Of a stretch of DNA of 64,000 bases, positions 36,901 through 44,479 are shown in pieces. Position numbers and translations under genes: made by a program. The notes under the pieces were generated by a model, which saw only the letters and a program-made list of their open reading frames with translations, ran no database searches and was not told the origin of the DNA. The stretch is from assembly GCA_965248775.1 (NCBI GenBank), contig OZ252150.1:6262001-6326000 (forward strand). Direction: 5' to 3'. Origin of the DNA: JBHHUI01 sp965248775 (GTDB taxonomy: Bacteria; Chloroflexota; Anaerolineae; Anaerolineales; JBHHUI01). Positions within the stretch are counted from its first letter, which is position 1, and each line of letters begins with the position of its first letter.

Positions 36901-37043
36901 TGGGCCTCTCGATCAGCCACGGTATCGTGCAGGACCATCACGGCGAACTGTCCTTCGAGAGTGTTCGGGACCAATACACACGCTTCTATCTCGACCTACC
37001 GGTGGACAACGGCTGGTCTCTGGACGAGGCGTCTGAAGAATAG
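33963..37043 (+). CDS. Sensor histidine kinase (PAS, GAF, HisKA, HATPase)
   Basis: From ATG 33963 the 1026-residue product has the end of one PAS, a WEWD-type PAS (about 80-205), another PAS (about 210-315), two GAF domains (about 325-500, 515-655), a PAS (about 660-780), HisKA with GGVAHEINNPINVIMN (about 790-860) and HATPase with NLLTNARDAL and GTGLGLSISHGIV. The true 5' end probably lies upstream of the TAA at 33861; this ATG is inside the first PAS. The last ~380 residues are nearly identical to the minus-strand kinase ending at 6854. A REC hybrid follows after 24 bp. Confidence 0.85.
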   Translation: MEELKGMSAFEVFALEDRETARQNAAEGKEGSYEVTGRRKDATTSPMKLQVRNMQYRDTCVRVGAFQDITEKKLMEEELRKSQALYRQAERMGKLGYWEWDEINDRMISCSAQFARIYDMTVDEALAFFSSWESDLSVIHPDDRERFKKHFDESDEQRDGMDIEFRIVTRSGTVRHIHLLSEIVLDEQGEVIKSFGTEQDITERKRAEEETKSLAKFPSENPNPVLRIDPSGILLYANEAASAVFSEWKLMVGQATPEALQEVTQDATEHRVRRVDIPYGESIFSVTAAFLPEAKYVNVYANDISARKQAEAALAQRAEVMEALYKTSLEVNAQPDLMTLLQSIVQRATKLMRTQKGAGSLFLIRLHGRTLKVMISHNFEPPLALDELALGEGLAGRVAQYGEALLISDYARWEDRMPEAGWKGRALGLPLKRGKHVDGVLIMGDLDEPDAFDEAEVQLLSLFANQAAIAIENARLFEAEQKQRVLAEVLRETAETLSQSLELHEVLDQILASAQRIIPHDASDITLIGDDGRLVVVRHRGFEERGLADWISQWQFSVADTPTSKKMAQRDTPLIISDTRNHELWVDVPQMRWIRSFMAMPIRMRDEFVGNITLISSVPDHFLPEHGTPLQAFANQAAVAIGNARLFEELHTSEENVRITLDSIGDAVIATDTQGNITSMNPVAESLTGWTLAEAQGKALTEVFYTINANINEPAINPVEKVIESGEMVGLGNDTVLIARDGAKYQIAESAAPIKGRRGDIEGVVLVFRVLTQEYQMRAQSRQQQKLESIGTLAGGVAHEINNPINVIMNHGQLISDRLDPESPLQEFAEGIGQETERVAQIVRNLLAFARHEKQSHSPANIADIVNDTISLICTIIRRDQITLEVDVPADLPKFKCRSQQIQQVLMNLLTNARDALNERYPEYDPDKRIALTVRLCEKEGRRWLRTTVENHGAGIPDEIRERLFDPFFTTKDRTKGTGLGLSISHGIVQDHHGELSFESVRDQYTRFYLDLPVDNGWSLDEASEE

Positions 37044-37067
37044 CGAGCAAGAGAATGGGGCCAAAGA

Positions 37068-38654
37068 ATGGCACGAGTACTGATTGTCGATGACGAGCGC
37101 GGTATGCGCACCACCCTGCAAGAGTTCCTCCGAGACGCGCACTACGAGGTTGGCATGGCTGCAGACGCCGCGCAGGCGCTGGCCAAGCTGGCGGCGGAGG
37201 ATTTCGACGTGGTGTTGACCGACATCATCATGCCACGCATTACAGGGGTGAAACTTCTAGAAGCCATCAGAGAGAAATCGCCGAATGCACAGGTGCTTCT
37301 GATGACGGGCGAGCCCACGGTTGAAACGGCCTCACAGGCCGTGCGCGCCGGCGCGTTCGACTACCTAACCAAGCCGATTGGCAAGGAACAACTCCTCAAA
37401 TCCGTCGCCAACGCGGTCAAGCTCAAGACGCTAGACGACGAACGCCAGCGCCTGGCGAAGGAGAACCAGCAGTACCAGGAAAACCTGGAACGACTTGTGG
37501 AAGAGCGCAGCGCGGCCTTGCACCAGAGCGAAGAGCGTTACCGGACACTGGCCGAATCTGCACAAGACTTGATTTATAGCATTGACCGACAATGGGAAGT
37601 TCAATACGCTAACCGCGCGGCGATAGCCTTCTTGGGGGAAAATGTCATTGGGCAACCCCTGCAGGAGCTGTTTCCTCCCGAAGAGTTCAAAAGGATGAAG
37701 AAGAACTTACAATCGGTTTTCGTATCGGGCACACCGGTCTCCGTTGTTTCTGCGTTCTCGCTGCCGGATCGAGAGATTTGGCTGGACACCCAACTTGTGG
37801 CCCTCTCCAGTGGGCCGGCAGGGACGGATTCCGTTATGGGAATCTCGCGCGACATCACCGCACGCAAGCAGGCGCAGGAGGCACTAGAAACCGCCAACGC
37901 AGAACTCGCCCGCACGGCCGAAAAGGCGCAGGAGTTGGCGCTCATTGCCGACGCCGGTAACCGCGCCAAGAGCGAGTTCCTGGCCAACACCTCCCACGAA
38001 CTGCGCACGCCCCTGACCGGCATCATCGGCTTGCTACAGATTGTGAACGGCGATCTGTGCGACTCTCCGGAAGAGGAACACGAATTCGTCCAATCCGCAT
38101 TGGACAGCGCCAACCATCTGCTTGGGATAGTCAACGACGTGCTCGATATTACCAATGTCGAAGCCGGGCGATTGGAGATCAACCTCGAACGCGTGCGGCT
38201 CGCCGATGTGCTGGATGAAATGCAGCCGGCGGCCGGTGTACAGGAGGCGCAAAAAGGGCTGGCTCTCAACTTCAACCTCCCACCCGATCTGTACGTCCAG
38301 GCCGACCCAGCGCGCCTGCGCCAGGTGCTACTCAATCTGGTGGGCAATGCTATCAAATTCACCGAGACCGGCGAGGTGGCGGTGAGCGCCCAACCCGGGA
38401 CCGACCCTAATTACGCGCTGATCGAAATCATGGACACTGGTGTGGGCATTGCGCCGGAGTTTCTGCCGAGCGCGTTCGACAAGTTTACGCAGGCCGATGA
38501 GTCCATGTCCCGCAAGCAGGGCGGCACGGGCCTGGGGCTGGCCATTACACACGGCCTGGTCGAGACGATGCACGGCCAGGTCGGTCTAGCATCAGAAGGA
38601 GTAGGGCACGGTACTCGTGCCTGGCTGACTTTGCCTCTCGCGGGGAACAACTGA
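37068..38654 (+). CDS. Hybrid response regulator/histidine kinase (REC-PAS-HisKA-HATPase)
   Basis: 528 residues. Receiver domain 1-125 (D52, K102), coiled linker, PAS (about 155-275), HisKA with NTSHELRTPLTGIIG (about 300-370) and HATPase with NLVGNAIKFTETG, DTGVGIAPEFLPSAFDKF and GTGLGLAITHGLVE (about 410-525). It lies 24 bp after the sensor kinase and probably receives phosphate from it before using its own kinase core. The first ~190 residues match the minus-strand protein at 5402-6829 almost exactly, while the kinase half resembles that at 13525-14652, so it is a domain-shuffled paralogue. It is complete. Confidence 0.9.
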   Translation: MARVLIVDDERGMRTTLQEFLRDAHYEVGMAADAAQALAKLAAEDFDVVLTDIIMPRITGVKLLEAIREKSPNAQVLLMTGEPTVETASQAVRAGAFDYLTKPIGKEQLLKSVANAVKLKTLDDERQRLAKENQQYQENLERLVEERSAALHQSEERYRTLAESAQDLIYSIDRQWEVQYANRAAIAFLGENVIGQPLQELFPPEEFKRMKKNLQSVFVSGTPVSVVSAFSLPDREIWLDTQLVALSSGPAGTDSVMGISRDITARKQAQEALETANAELARTAEKAQELALIADAGNRAKSEFLANTSHELRTPLTGIIGLLQIVNGDLCDSPEEEHEFVQSALDSANHLLGIVNDVLDITNVEAGRLEINLERVRLADVLDEMQPAAGVQEAQKGLALNFNLPPDLYVQADPARLRQVLLNLVGNAIKFTETGEVAVSAQPGTDPNYALIEIMDTGVGIAPEFLPSAFDKFTQADESMSRKQGGTGLGLAITHGLVETMHGQVGLASEGVGHGTRAWLTLPLAGNN

Positions 38655-38725
38655 ATTCCAGAACTATGAAGCGACTGAGCTTGCCAGTTGACATCAATTA
38701 TCTATAAACTGCGTTGACTAACCCC

Positions 38726-38750
38726 TGTCTTATTTAGTACGAAATAGGAT
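38726..38750. repeat. Palindromic repeat, CTATTTCGTACGAAATAG family, copy 7
   Basis: TGTCTTATTTAGTACGAAAT plus AGGAT, 72 bp after the hybrid kinase stop codon. Confidence 0.7.
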
Positions 38751-38793
38751 GCTATCAGAGCTCCTGACACAAGGAAGAGTGAGTTTGGCCGAC

Positions 38794-38862
38794 ATGATTT
38801 TCATTAGCTACGCTCGCAGTGACGAAAAGCTTGCCCATAAGCTCAACGCTGATTGGGTGTGA
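38794..38862 (+). pseudogene. TIR-domain N-terminal fragment
   Basis: MIFISYARSDEKLAHKLNAD followed by WV and TGA. FISYARSDEKLA is the conserved first strand and helix of bacterial TIR domains, which usually run for about 130 residues. AGGAAGAG lies upstream. The rest of the gene is missing. It is a short relic, possibly of a defence or signalling gene. Confidence 0.5.
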
Positions 38863-39026
38863 CAGAACAGTTGTGCTAGAATGCATCGAAATTGCGCGTG
38901 GATACCATCCAAAGTTGTTTTCAGGCGATTTTTAGATTAGGACAGCTTGGGCACGCGGGCATATGTCCTAAACGAAATAGGTTCTTTGATTGAAGGATGG
39001 TTGAGATTGAAGCAAAGGACAGGATT

Positions 39027-39533
39027 ATGAACGTCGACTATATTCGTACGCTCTTTGATTACCACTACGGTATGTACGACCGTGTATGGGATTGCATCAT
39101 GCACCTTACCGACGAGCAGTTTGTACAAGAAATCGATTACTCCATCGGTTCGGTACGCAATCATATGATTCACGTACTTGAGATTGACCAACGTTGGGTT
39201 GCCCGACTACAGGAGCAAGACCTACCGGAATATCTGTCCCCTGATGAATATGTCACACGCAACGCCGCGCGTGGCGAATGTGATAAGGCTGTCAGTTATG
39301 TAATGAATTACGTAAACAAGGTGGAAGAAGGCGAACTAGCAAGAACAATGAGCTTTGACTTCAATCTACCCGAAAATAAGATTTACACCAGCCCTGTTTG
39401 GCAGGTACTGATGCATGTTGCTAATCACGGTACCGACCACCGCTCGCAGATATTACGAGCATTACACGATTTAGGTGCGCCAACATTGGAGCAGGATTTT
39501 CTCTGGTGGGATACGTGGGATACAGAAAGCTGA
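39027..39533 (+). CDS. DinB-family protein (putative metal-dependent)
   Basis: ATG 39027 (MNVDYIRTLFDYHYGMYDRV) has AAGGA upstream. The 168-residue product fits the DinB four-helix bundle: LTDEQFVQEIDYSIGSVRNHMIHVLEIDQRW with a metal-binding histidine and HVANHGTDHRSQILRALHDLG with two more. These proteins are metal-binding and include thiol transferases; activity here is unknown. It is monocistronic between two palindromes. Confidence 0.88.
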   Translation: MNVDYIRTLFDYHYGMYDRVWDCIMHLTDEQFVQEIDYSIGSVRNHMIHVLEIDQRWVARLQEQDLPEYLSPDEYVTRNAARGECDKAVSYVMNYVNKVEEGELARTMSFDFNLPENKIYTSPVWQVLMHVANHGTDHRSQILRALHDLGAPTLEQDFLWWDTWDTES

Positions 39534-39612
39534 CAGATTTCTTTTGAGCGAGACGGATTTTAGAATTCGTACCAGTACAGATATAGTCCGGCTCCACCCC
39601 CCCTAAACATCC

Positions 39613-39636
39613 TGTCCTATTTCGTACTAAATACGG
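39613..39636. repeat. Palindromic repeat, CTATTTCGTACGAAATAG family, copy 8
   Basis: TGTCCTATTTCGTACTAAAT plus ACGG; the right arm has decayed. No copies are seen beyond this point in the window. Confidence 0.65.
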
Positions 39637-40163
39637 GGCCCATTAACATATGTGTCACCGGGGGCCACATCTTTGGCAAATTTAAGGGCATGGAACCAGG
39701 GTCTTTTCCGTAGTTCTCATGACGGTTTTGCGCGTCCAATACCCCAATATGGGCGCAGAACTTCGGTTCCACGCAGGTTTGAATTCGGGGTTCCTACTAT
39801 TTGTCGTCCTGGTTATGCCATTGTGCGGTGTGTTCTTGGGGGTCAAAAGGGGATTCTATCGGGCCAATCTAAACACCGAAAAATGGCTTCCGAATGGTTT
39901 CCTTACCGGGAAAAATCCTGGTTTACACTGAGTCGGATTTTCGTAGAGATCGTCGAAGTGTGTTGAGGCGCACTGTCTTCGGCGTGAACGACCAATGCAG
40001 ATATGGCAGTTGCTAGCGCATCCTCTAATTGCCACGGGTACTGATGGTAAAGGTGTTGTGGGCGTGTCGCAATTGACATTCGTCTAGGGCGTGATAGACT
40101 TAGCGTGCCTGGGACGAAACTCGGCTCCATGCCGTGTGGCTGCTCCGCTGAGGCGGGGCAACC
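39637..40163. other. Intergenic region without a supported gene
   Basis: Short frames at 39652-39966 have no recognisable domain and no clear ribosome site. I see no RNA gene. The stretch lies between the DinB gene and the leftward DUF3800 gene. Confidence 0.35.
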
Positions 40164-40994
40164 CTATATCCCCGGCAAGTCCTCAAGAGCCGCTGCTGTT
40201 AGCGGCTTTTTCTGTGTGTAATATCGACCGTAGCGAGCTGCGCGCGTATCGTCCAGGTCGTGTACAAGCCGAAACGCTGGCCACAAATATTCCAGATAGC
40301 GTATCTCGCGCTTTTCGTAAAGGCGCTGCAGCGCCCATAGGAAGTAATCGGCAGCCTGCAGGCAAGCGTGGCGGCGAGCGGCCACCGGACGGATTTCGAT
40401 GGCGCTTGTGCCCTGTATGCCCCACCGCCGAAACAGATTTTGCCGTGATGCTTCCACGGCACTCAGTAACGCTTCCGTACGATCGCTCCGGCCACGTGTG
40501 GCGAAGTAAATGTTGTAGGCGTCATCCTTGTGTAGGCGGTCACGGAACAAGCGACGCACCATATAATCATAGAGTTCGTTCGGGTTGTAGCGATAGCCCG
40601 GGTCGCTCTCGTTGCGCTGGCGCACATATGCGACGACCTTATGCTTGTCGCGCACAACAGCAAAGAAGCGCAGACCTTCCCAATCATGAAGCAACTTGTA
40701 TACCTCACGACGCACTTCGGCAGCGTCATCTTTCGCATGGAACGCAACAGCCGTTTTGCCCTGTTCCACCTGCATAGAAGGCACGTTATTAAAATACGGG
40801 TCCGCCAGCAACCGCTGGCGCAAGTCGGACAAGGCGCGAGTCAGAGCATCCGGGTCGGGCACATCCAACACTCCCAATATAAAGAAGTTTGAACTGCCCT
40901 GGGTTCCAACAAGCACGCGTCCACGGGAGTTGAACAAGGTGGCGTCGCCCGACTCGTCCACGAAGTAGTGCCGGGGGGAGGCGTTAGGGAGCAT
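40164..40994 (-). CDS. DUF3800-domain protein
   Basis: 276 residues. The N-terminus HYFVDESGDATLF matches the DUF3800 DESGD motif, followed by FFILGVLDV, a central region with VREVYKLLHDWEGLRFFAVV-like strands (here EVRREVYKLLH and RFFAVVRDKHKVV), and the C-terminal CLQAADYFLWALQRLYEKRE motif, a QxADxxxW helix typical of the family. The fold resembles RNase H-like nucleases; many members sit in mobile or defence contexts. Catalysis is not proven. No partner gene is adjacent. Confidence 0.8.
   Translation of the reverse strand: MLPNASPRHYFVDESGDATLFNSRGRVLVGTQGSSNFFILGVLDVPDPDALTRALSDLRQRLLADPYFNNVPSMQVEQGKTAVAFHAKDDAAEVRREVYKLLHDWEGLRFFAVVRDKHKVVAYVRQRNESDPGYRYNPNELYDYMVRRLFRDRLHKDDAYNIYFATRGRSDRTEALLSAVEASRQNLFRRWGIQGTSAIEIRPVAARRHACLQAADYFLWALQRLYEKREIRYLEYLWPAFRLVHDLDDTRAARYGRYYTQKKPLTAAALEDLPGI
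40188..40212 (+). terminator. Plus-strand terminator overlapping the 3' end of the DUF3800 gene
   Basis: AGCCGCT, loop GCTGTT, AGCGGCT followed by TTTTT in plus orientation. It lies inside the last codons of the opposite-strand gene and would stop rightward transcripts from the DinB side. Confidence 0.6.
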
Positions 40995-41082
40995 TATGAA
41001 CTCGCTGGATTCCCGGCATCGTTCGTGCTAATTTCGCGGTTGGTCCAGCTATGAACGGCTCGAAACGATGAGTTTGAGCCGC

Positions 41083-41331
41083 TCATAGCTCTGGCCAGCG
41101 CGCTCGCAAGCCCTTCAATTTTTTTACCACGTGCCCATTATCCAAAATTGCGACGTAAGAGTTCCGGCCGTCGTCGAACTCGATGCGTGCCGAAAGCCAG
41201 AATCCACTTTGGGCAAACGCGACACGATCACCGATCTTTATTTCTCGGCCGTCGAGATGTAAGTGGCCGTTCGAGAGCTGTATCTCGCCACTATGGCTAT
41301 TGGAATTACTTGTTCTTCGGGAAGCAGTCAT
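41083..41331 (-). CDS. Small protein, DUF5348-like
   Basis: I take ATG 41331 (MTASRRTSNSNSHSGEIQLS), with AGGATG upstream. The 82-residue product has NGHLHLDGREIKIGDRVAFA, GFWLSARIEFDDGRNSYVAI and LKGLRARWPEL, a small beta-barrel-like layout resembling DUF5348 proteins of mobile regions. The match is from memory and weak. It lies 88 bp upstream of the DUF3800 gene on the same strand. Confidence 0.45.
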   Translation of the reverse strand: MTASRRTSNSNSHSGEIQLSNGHLHLDGREIKIGDRVAFAQSGFWLSARIEFDDGRNSYVAILDNGHVVKKLKGLRARWPEL

Positions 41332-41470
41332 AGACACATCCTGTGTATTGCCAACAACTGAGAAGAGGGCATGGACAAGTGCGCACCTACTCTGCACCGC
41401 TGTAATCTGCAGGAGTTACGCGAAACTAAGAAATATTCAGGGGTATCTTGAGTATACCCCCTCCCCCCAT

Positions 41471-41551
41471 GGCCTCACGAGATTTAAACCGGGGATTGTA
41501 ACGCTAAGAGTGTGCCAGAGATCAATCCATCGGTTTAAATCTCGTGAGGCC
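41471..41551. repeat. MITE-like element with 21-bp perfect terminal inverted repeats
   Basis: GGCCTCACGAGATTTAAACC with one further G (41471-41491) is perfectly inverted at 41531-41551 around 39 bases with no gene. One end also occurs at 24561. No transposase in the window has matching ends. Confidence 0.75.
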
Positions 41552-41855
41552 AATATAGCGAAACTAAGCTCGGTGTCCACCGAAACGAACGTTTTTCTTG
41601 ACGTCCCTGATGCAATCTCTTGATCCTGATTTTGCTCAAAAACATGTGCAGAATAGCTGTCTAATTTTTCAATGTGCCAGTTTCGGTTTGTCTAATCGTT
41701 TATTTGGCCAATACTCACAATAATCGAACCCAGGGATTTCATTAATTGCACCGATGGTCCCGGAACGAATCGCAAACCCGATTTTTATGTTGATCAGACC
41801 GTAAAATCTCCGACGTATACGACACATACCCCTAATTGGACACGAAATCCGCGCC
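41552..41855. other. Intergenic region before the ParAB promoter
   Basis: No frame with coding character, no terminator and no repeat recognised. It may hold regulatory DNA for the rightward operon. Confidence 0.35.
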
Positions 41856-41891
41856 GCGTTTATCGCTGCGTTTATCGCCCTATGCTATGTT
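41856..41891 (+). promoter_or_regulatory. Shared promoter motif P1, copy 1 (ParAB operon)
   Basis: GCGTTTATC, GCT, GCGTTTATC (41856-41876), nine bases, then TATGTT (41886-41891). Identical 21-base cores with a -10-like hexamer at the same nine-base spacing occur at 47041 and 52527, both upstream of rightward genes. The direct repeat with 12-base period looks like an activator site. Confidence 0.7.
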
Positions 41892-41937
41892 GAAGGCCGG
41901 TGCCCGCATCCGACGCAACAAACCAAAGGAAACCTCC

Positions 41938-41994
41938 ATGCGACGAAACGCCCAAGCCGTGAAAATCCGAACATTTATTCGGGTGTCACCGTGA
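41938..41994 (+). CDS. Possible 18-residue leader peptide
   Basis: AAAGGAAACCTCC precedes ATG; the peptide is MRRNAQAVKIRTFIRVSP. Its 3' half overlaps the left arm of a long perfect hairpin, which is an arrangement typical of attenuators. There is no other evidence that it is translated. Confidence 0.3.
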   Translation: MRRNAQAVKIRTFIRVSP

Positions 41995-42011
41995 CACCCG
42001 AATAAATGTTC
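41969..42011 (+). promoter_or_regulatory. Perfect 20-bp hairpin in the ParAB leader
   Basis: Arms 41969-41988 and 41992-42011 are fully complementary around a CCG loop. There is no T run afterwards, so it is not a standard terminator. It lies between motif P1 and motif P2 and could control read-through from P1 or be a small transposable end. Confidence 0.55.
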
Positions 42012-42050
42012 TAAAGCAGGGATTATTGTTGAAGGTTTTCTACCAGGATC

Positions 42051-42108
42051 GCAAACAAAACGCACGAGGATCAGACGAGGATTTGGCGGCTTGAACTTCT
42101 GTTAGGCT
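42051..42108 (+). promoter_or_regulatory. Shared promoter motif P2, copy 1 (ParAB operon)
   Basis: A 36-base block (42051-42086; GCAAACAAAACGCACGAGGA then TCAGACGAGGATTTGG) is repeated exactly at 50476-50511. In both, TTAGGCT or CTAGGAT follows after 15 bases. ACGAGGAT occurs twice with 11-base period, one helical turn. It lies about 30 bp upstream of the ATG at 42136. Confidence 0.7.
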
Positions 42109-42135
42109 GGAGGCAGAGATGAAAAAAGGAACCTC

Positions 42136-43197
42136 ATGTACGATGATCTAGGCTGTCACAATCTCGCGCAGGCAGTGTTGCGACTAACAGTGTCCGACCT
42201 TCAAGAGGAAGAACTGGTTGCCGACGCGATCGCCTTTGCGTATGGCGATACCTTTGAATTCTGGACTGCAGTAGTCGGCATCGACCCGGAGGCAGTCCGC
42301 AACAGGTTCGTCGACTTGATCGTTTGCAACGAGACTATACAAGTACAACAGGAGAAAGTCATGCGAAAGATAGCATTCATGTCAGAAAAAGGCGGCGTTG
42401 GAAAGTCCACACTCTGTATCAATATAGCAGCGGTGCTGGCGGACGCCGGCCAGCGCGTGCTCATCGTCGACCTGGACGGCGTCGCCTGCATATCGCGAAC
42501 ACTGACGCCGGAGATTACGGAATTCCAGGATTCCATTGGCGCGGCGCTCATCGGGGCGCGGATGATTGATGATGTCATCCACCCCACCCCTTATAAGAAC
42601 CTGTGGGTTGCGCCTGGCACGATTGAGCTGAAGGACGTCGAACAATGGGAACTTGAACCAGATGCTACCTCCAGGCGGGTGGACGCCGAGGGTCGGCTGC
42701 TGGAAAGCGCCCTAGCCCTAGAGCTCGAACAGCTCGCGCCGGATGCCTTTGACTTCGTGATGGTCGATTGTCCCGGCGGGCAACCGTTCATGGGGCGTGC
42801 CGCGTTGCTCGCCTGCGACGAAGTCGTCATCCCTACCGGCATTTCCACTTTTGATTTCTTCGCCTTGACGCCCACCATCGAGATGATCGTAGAAGCCCGC
42901 GAGATGCGTGGGAACGGAGTGCCGGCCTTCCTGGGATTTCTACCCAACGGCGCGACCGACCGCGGCATCCCGAAGGACATGCAGGAACAATTAGGCAGAT
43001 ACGATGCCCCGATATTCCCAGCAGTGCGCGAGTCGAGGTTATTACGATCGACGCCGGGCTGGAGTAAGCTTGATAAGCGCGTGCTGGCGCTCTCCCGACC
43101 TAAGACGGCGGTGGCTGAGAGCATCCGCCAGGTCGCGCATGAAATTGACCCTTTGTCGGAGATCGCACTGCGCGAGCCGAACGAAGCACATACGTAG
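42136..43197 (+). CDS. ParA/MinD-like ATPase with an N-terminal extension
   Basis: ATG 42136 has AAAGGAA upstream. An internal ATG at 42361 has a better AGGAG and would give the ATPase alone. Residues 1-75 are an acidic helical extension (CHNLAQAVLRLTVSDLQEEE) I do not recognise. The ATPase has deviant Walker A SEKGGVGKSTLCINIA, VLIVDLDGVA, DFVMVDCPGGQPF and VVIPTGISTFDFFALTPTIE. It begins an operon with ParB-like genes ten bases downstream, so a DNA-partition or positioning role is likely. Confidence 0.85.
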   Translation: MYDDLGCHNLAQAVLRLTVSDLQEEELVADAIAFAYGDTFEFWTAVVGIDPEAVRNRFVDLIVCNETIQVQQEKVMRKIAFMSEKGGVGKSTLCINIAAVLADAGQRVLIVDLDGVACISRTLTPEITEFQDSIGAALIGARMIDDVIHPTPYKNLWVAPGTIELKDVEQWELEPDATSRRVDAEGRLLESALALELEQLAPDAFDFVMVDCPGGQPFMGRAALLACDEVVIPTGISTFDFFALTPTIEMIVEAREMRGNGVPAFLGFLPNGATDRGIPKDMQEQLGRYDAPIFPAVRESRLLRSTPGWSKLDKRVLALSRPKTAVAESIRQVAHEIDPLSEIALREPNEAHT

Positions 43198-43207
43198 GAG
43201 GCAGAAC

Positions 43208-44470
43208 ATGAGTAAAAAGACTGAAGCACAAGACAAGACCAAACCGCGACGGAGACGCTTCGGGCGCATGGACGTGAACGCGCTGATGAAGGCAAACGGC
43301 GATCATAATGTTGCGGCGCGAACGGAGTTCTACGAAATTCCGCTCCAAGAGATTGTCGCTGACAGCCCCGTCCAGACACGAGCTCCGTTTGATCCGAAAG
43401 GTGACAGGGATGATGGTGGTTTTTTGGACAATATGAGGGAATTCGGACAGCGTATACCGGTACTCCTTGTAGAACTCGAACCGGGCAAATATGAGACTGT
43501 ATCTGGCCATCGCCGCATCGCTGCGCTGCGTTACCTGGGGAAAAAGATTGTGCTCGCCGAACTCACAAGTGCTAACGAGTTCGATCGGATAACGGACGCT
43601 GTGATCGCGAACGTGTTCCGAATCACTTCCCCAAGTGAGAAGGTGGGGATAGTGGAGTTCCTTGTCGGGCAGGGTCGACAAAACGGAGATATTGCGAAAG
43701 TGCTCGGTCTTGAGAAGAGATACATGCAGAAGTTGAAGGCTATCTCAAGAGCGGATGACGCCGTGCAGCTTGCATTGAGTAAGGAACAGATCGGCGTAAA
43801 GACAGCCATCGTTCTATCTCAGGCGCCGATTAGCCACCAAACCCGTCTTACAAAGATTGTCGTCGAGAATCGCATGAATGTGGCGGACGCAGAGGAGCTT
43901 GTGAAACATGTGAAGACTGCCGACAAAGCACCGGACGATGCAGCCGCGGAGTTCGGGCTGGTCTTTCCGCCTACGGAGATTGAGGGGGCGCCCACTTCAG
44001 AGGGTCCCCTGCCAACCTCACCCCGCCCACGAGGTGAGCAGGGTGAGGCGAATGCAGCACCAGAGCCACGGATAACCGTCTCTTCCAGCGCCGTCACGAG
44101 TCGGCTCAGGAACGTATTCCCTGATTACGACAAACCGTCCAGGTTGCAGGCAGTGGCGGGCGCTGCGAGTGAACAAAGCGCTACATGGAGAAGCGGTCTA
44201 CTCGCCGGAATACTCATCGCCGGCGAGCTGGAACAGTTTCTGCCGACGAGGGATAAATTCGAGGCGGCAGACGCGGCGATCAAGATGGCTAGATCGATGG
44301 AGCAGGAAAATATTATGAGCATGGCCCTGTCCGCTGCAAGGCTGCGGGGAGAAATTCATATACGTATAGCACGCCAGGATGGCGAAATCTCCGAGTCTGG
44401 CCGGCTGATATTCCAGTCGTTGGGCAAGCTGTACGCGAAACTGGGCGAGAGTAAGTCGGCGGAAGATTAG
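43208..44470 (+). CDS. ParB-like protein (N-terminal ParB domain plus HTH)
   Basis: ATG 43208 follows TAGGAGGC. Residues 38-150 are a ParB/Srx domain (FYEIPLQEIVADSPVQTRAP; GHRRIAALRYLG, the ParB GxRR box). An HTH-like segment follows (LVGQGRQNGDIAKVLGLEKR to AVQLALSKEQIGVKTAIVL). A proline-rich linker (TSPRPRGEQGEANAAP) leads to a C-terminal helical domain (LAGILIAGELEQFLPTRDKF; RLIFQSLGKLYAKLGE) shared with the next gene. It is likely the DNA-binding partner of the ParA protein. Confidence 0.85.
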   Translation: MSKKTEAQDKTKPRRRRFGRMDVNALMKANGDHNVAARTEFYEIPLQEIVADSPVQTRAPFDPKGDRDDGGFLDNMREFGQRIPVLLVELEPGKYETVSGHRRIAALRYLGKKIVLAELTSANEFDRITDAVIANVFRITSPSEKVGIVEFLVGQGRQNGDIAKVLGLEKRYMQKLKAISRADDAVQLALSKEQIGVKTAIVLSQAPISHQTRLTKIVVENRMNVADAEELVKHVKTADKAPDDAAAEFGLVFPPTEIEGAPTSEGPLPTSPRPRGEQGEANAAPEPRITVSSSAVTSRLRNVFPDYDKPSRLQAVAGAASEQSATWRSGLLAGILIAGELEQFLPTRDKFEAADAAIKMARSMEQENIMSMALSAARLRGEIHIRIARQDGEISESGRLIFQSLGKLYAKLGESKSAED

Positions 44471-44479
44471 GCAAAGCAA

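Noticed and set aside
39652..39966. Hypothetical gene of 104 codons
   Set aside because: No coding character or ribosome site.
40097..40165. Possible tRNA or small RNA gene
   Set aside because: No cloverleaf, anticodon loop or TTC-containing T arm could be drawn.
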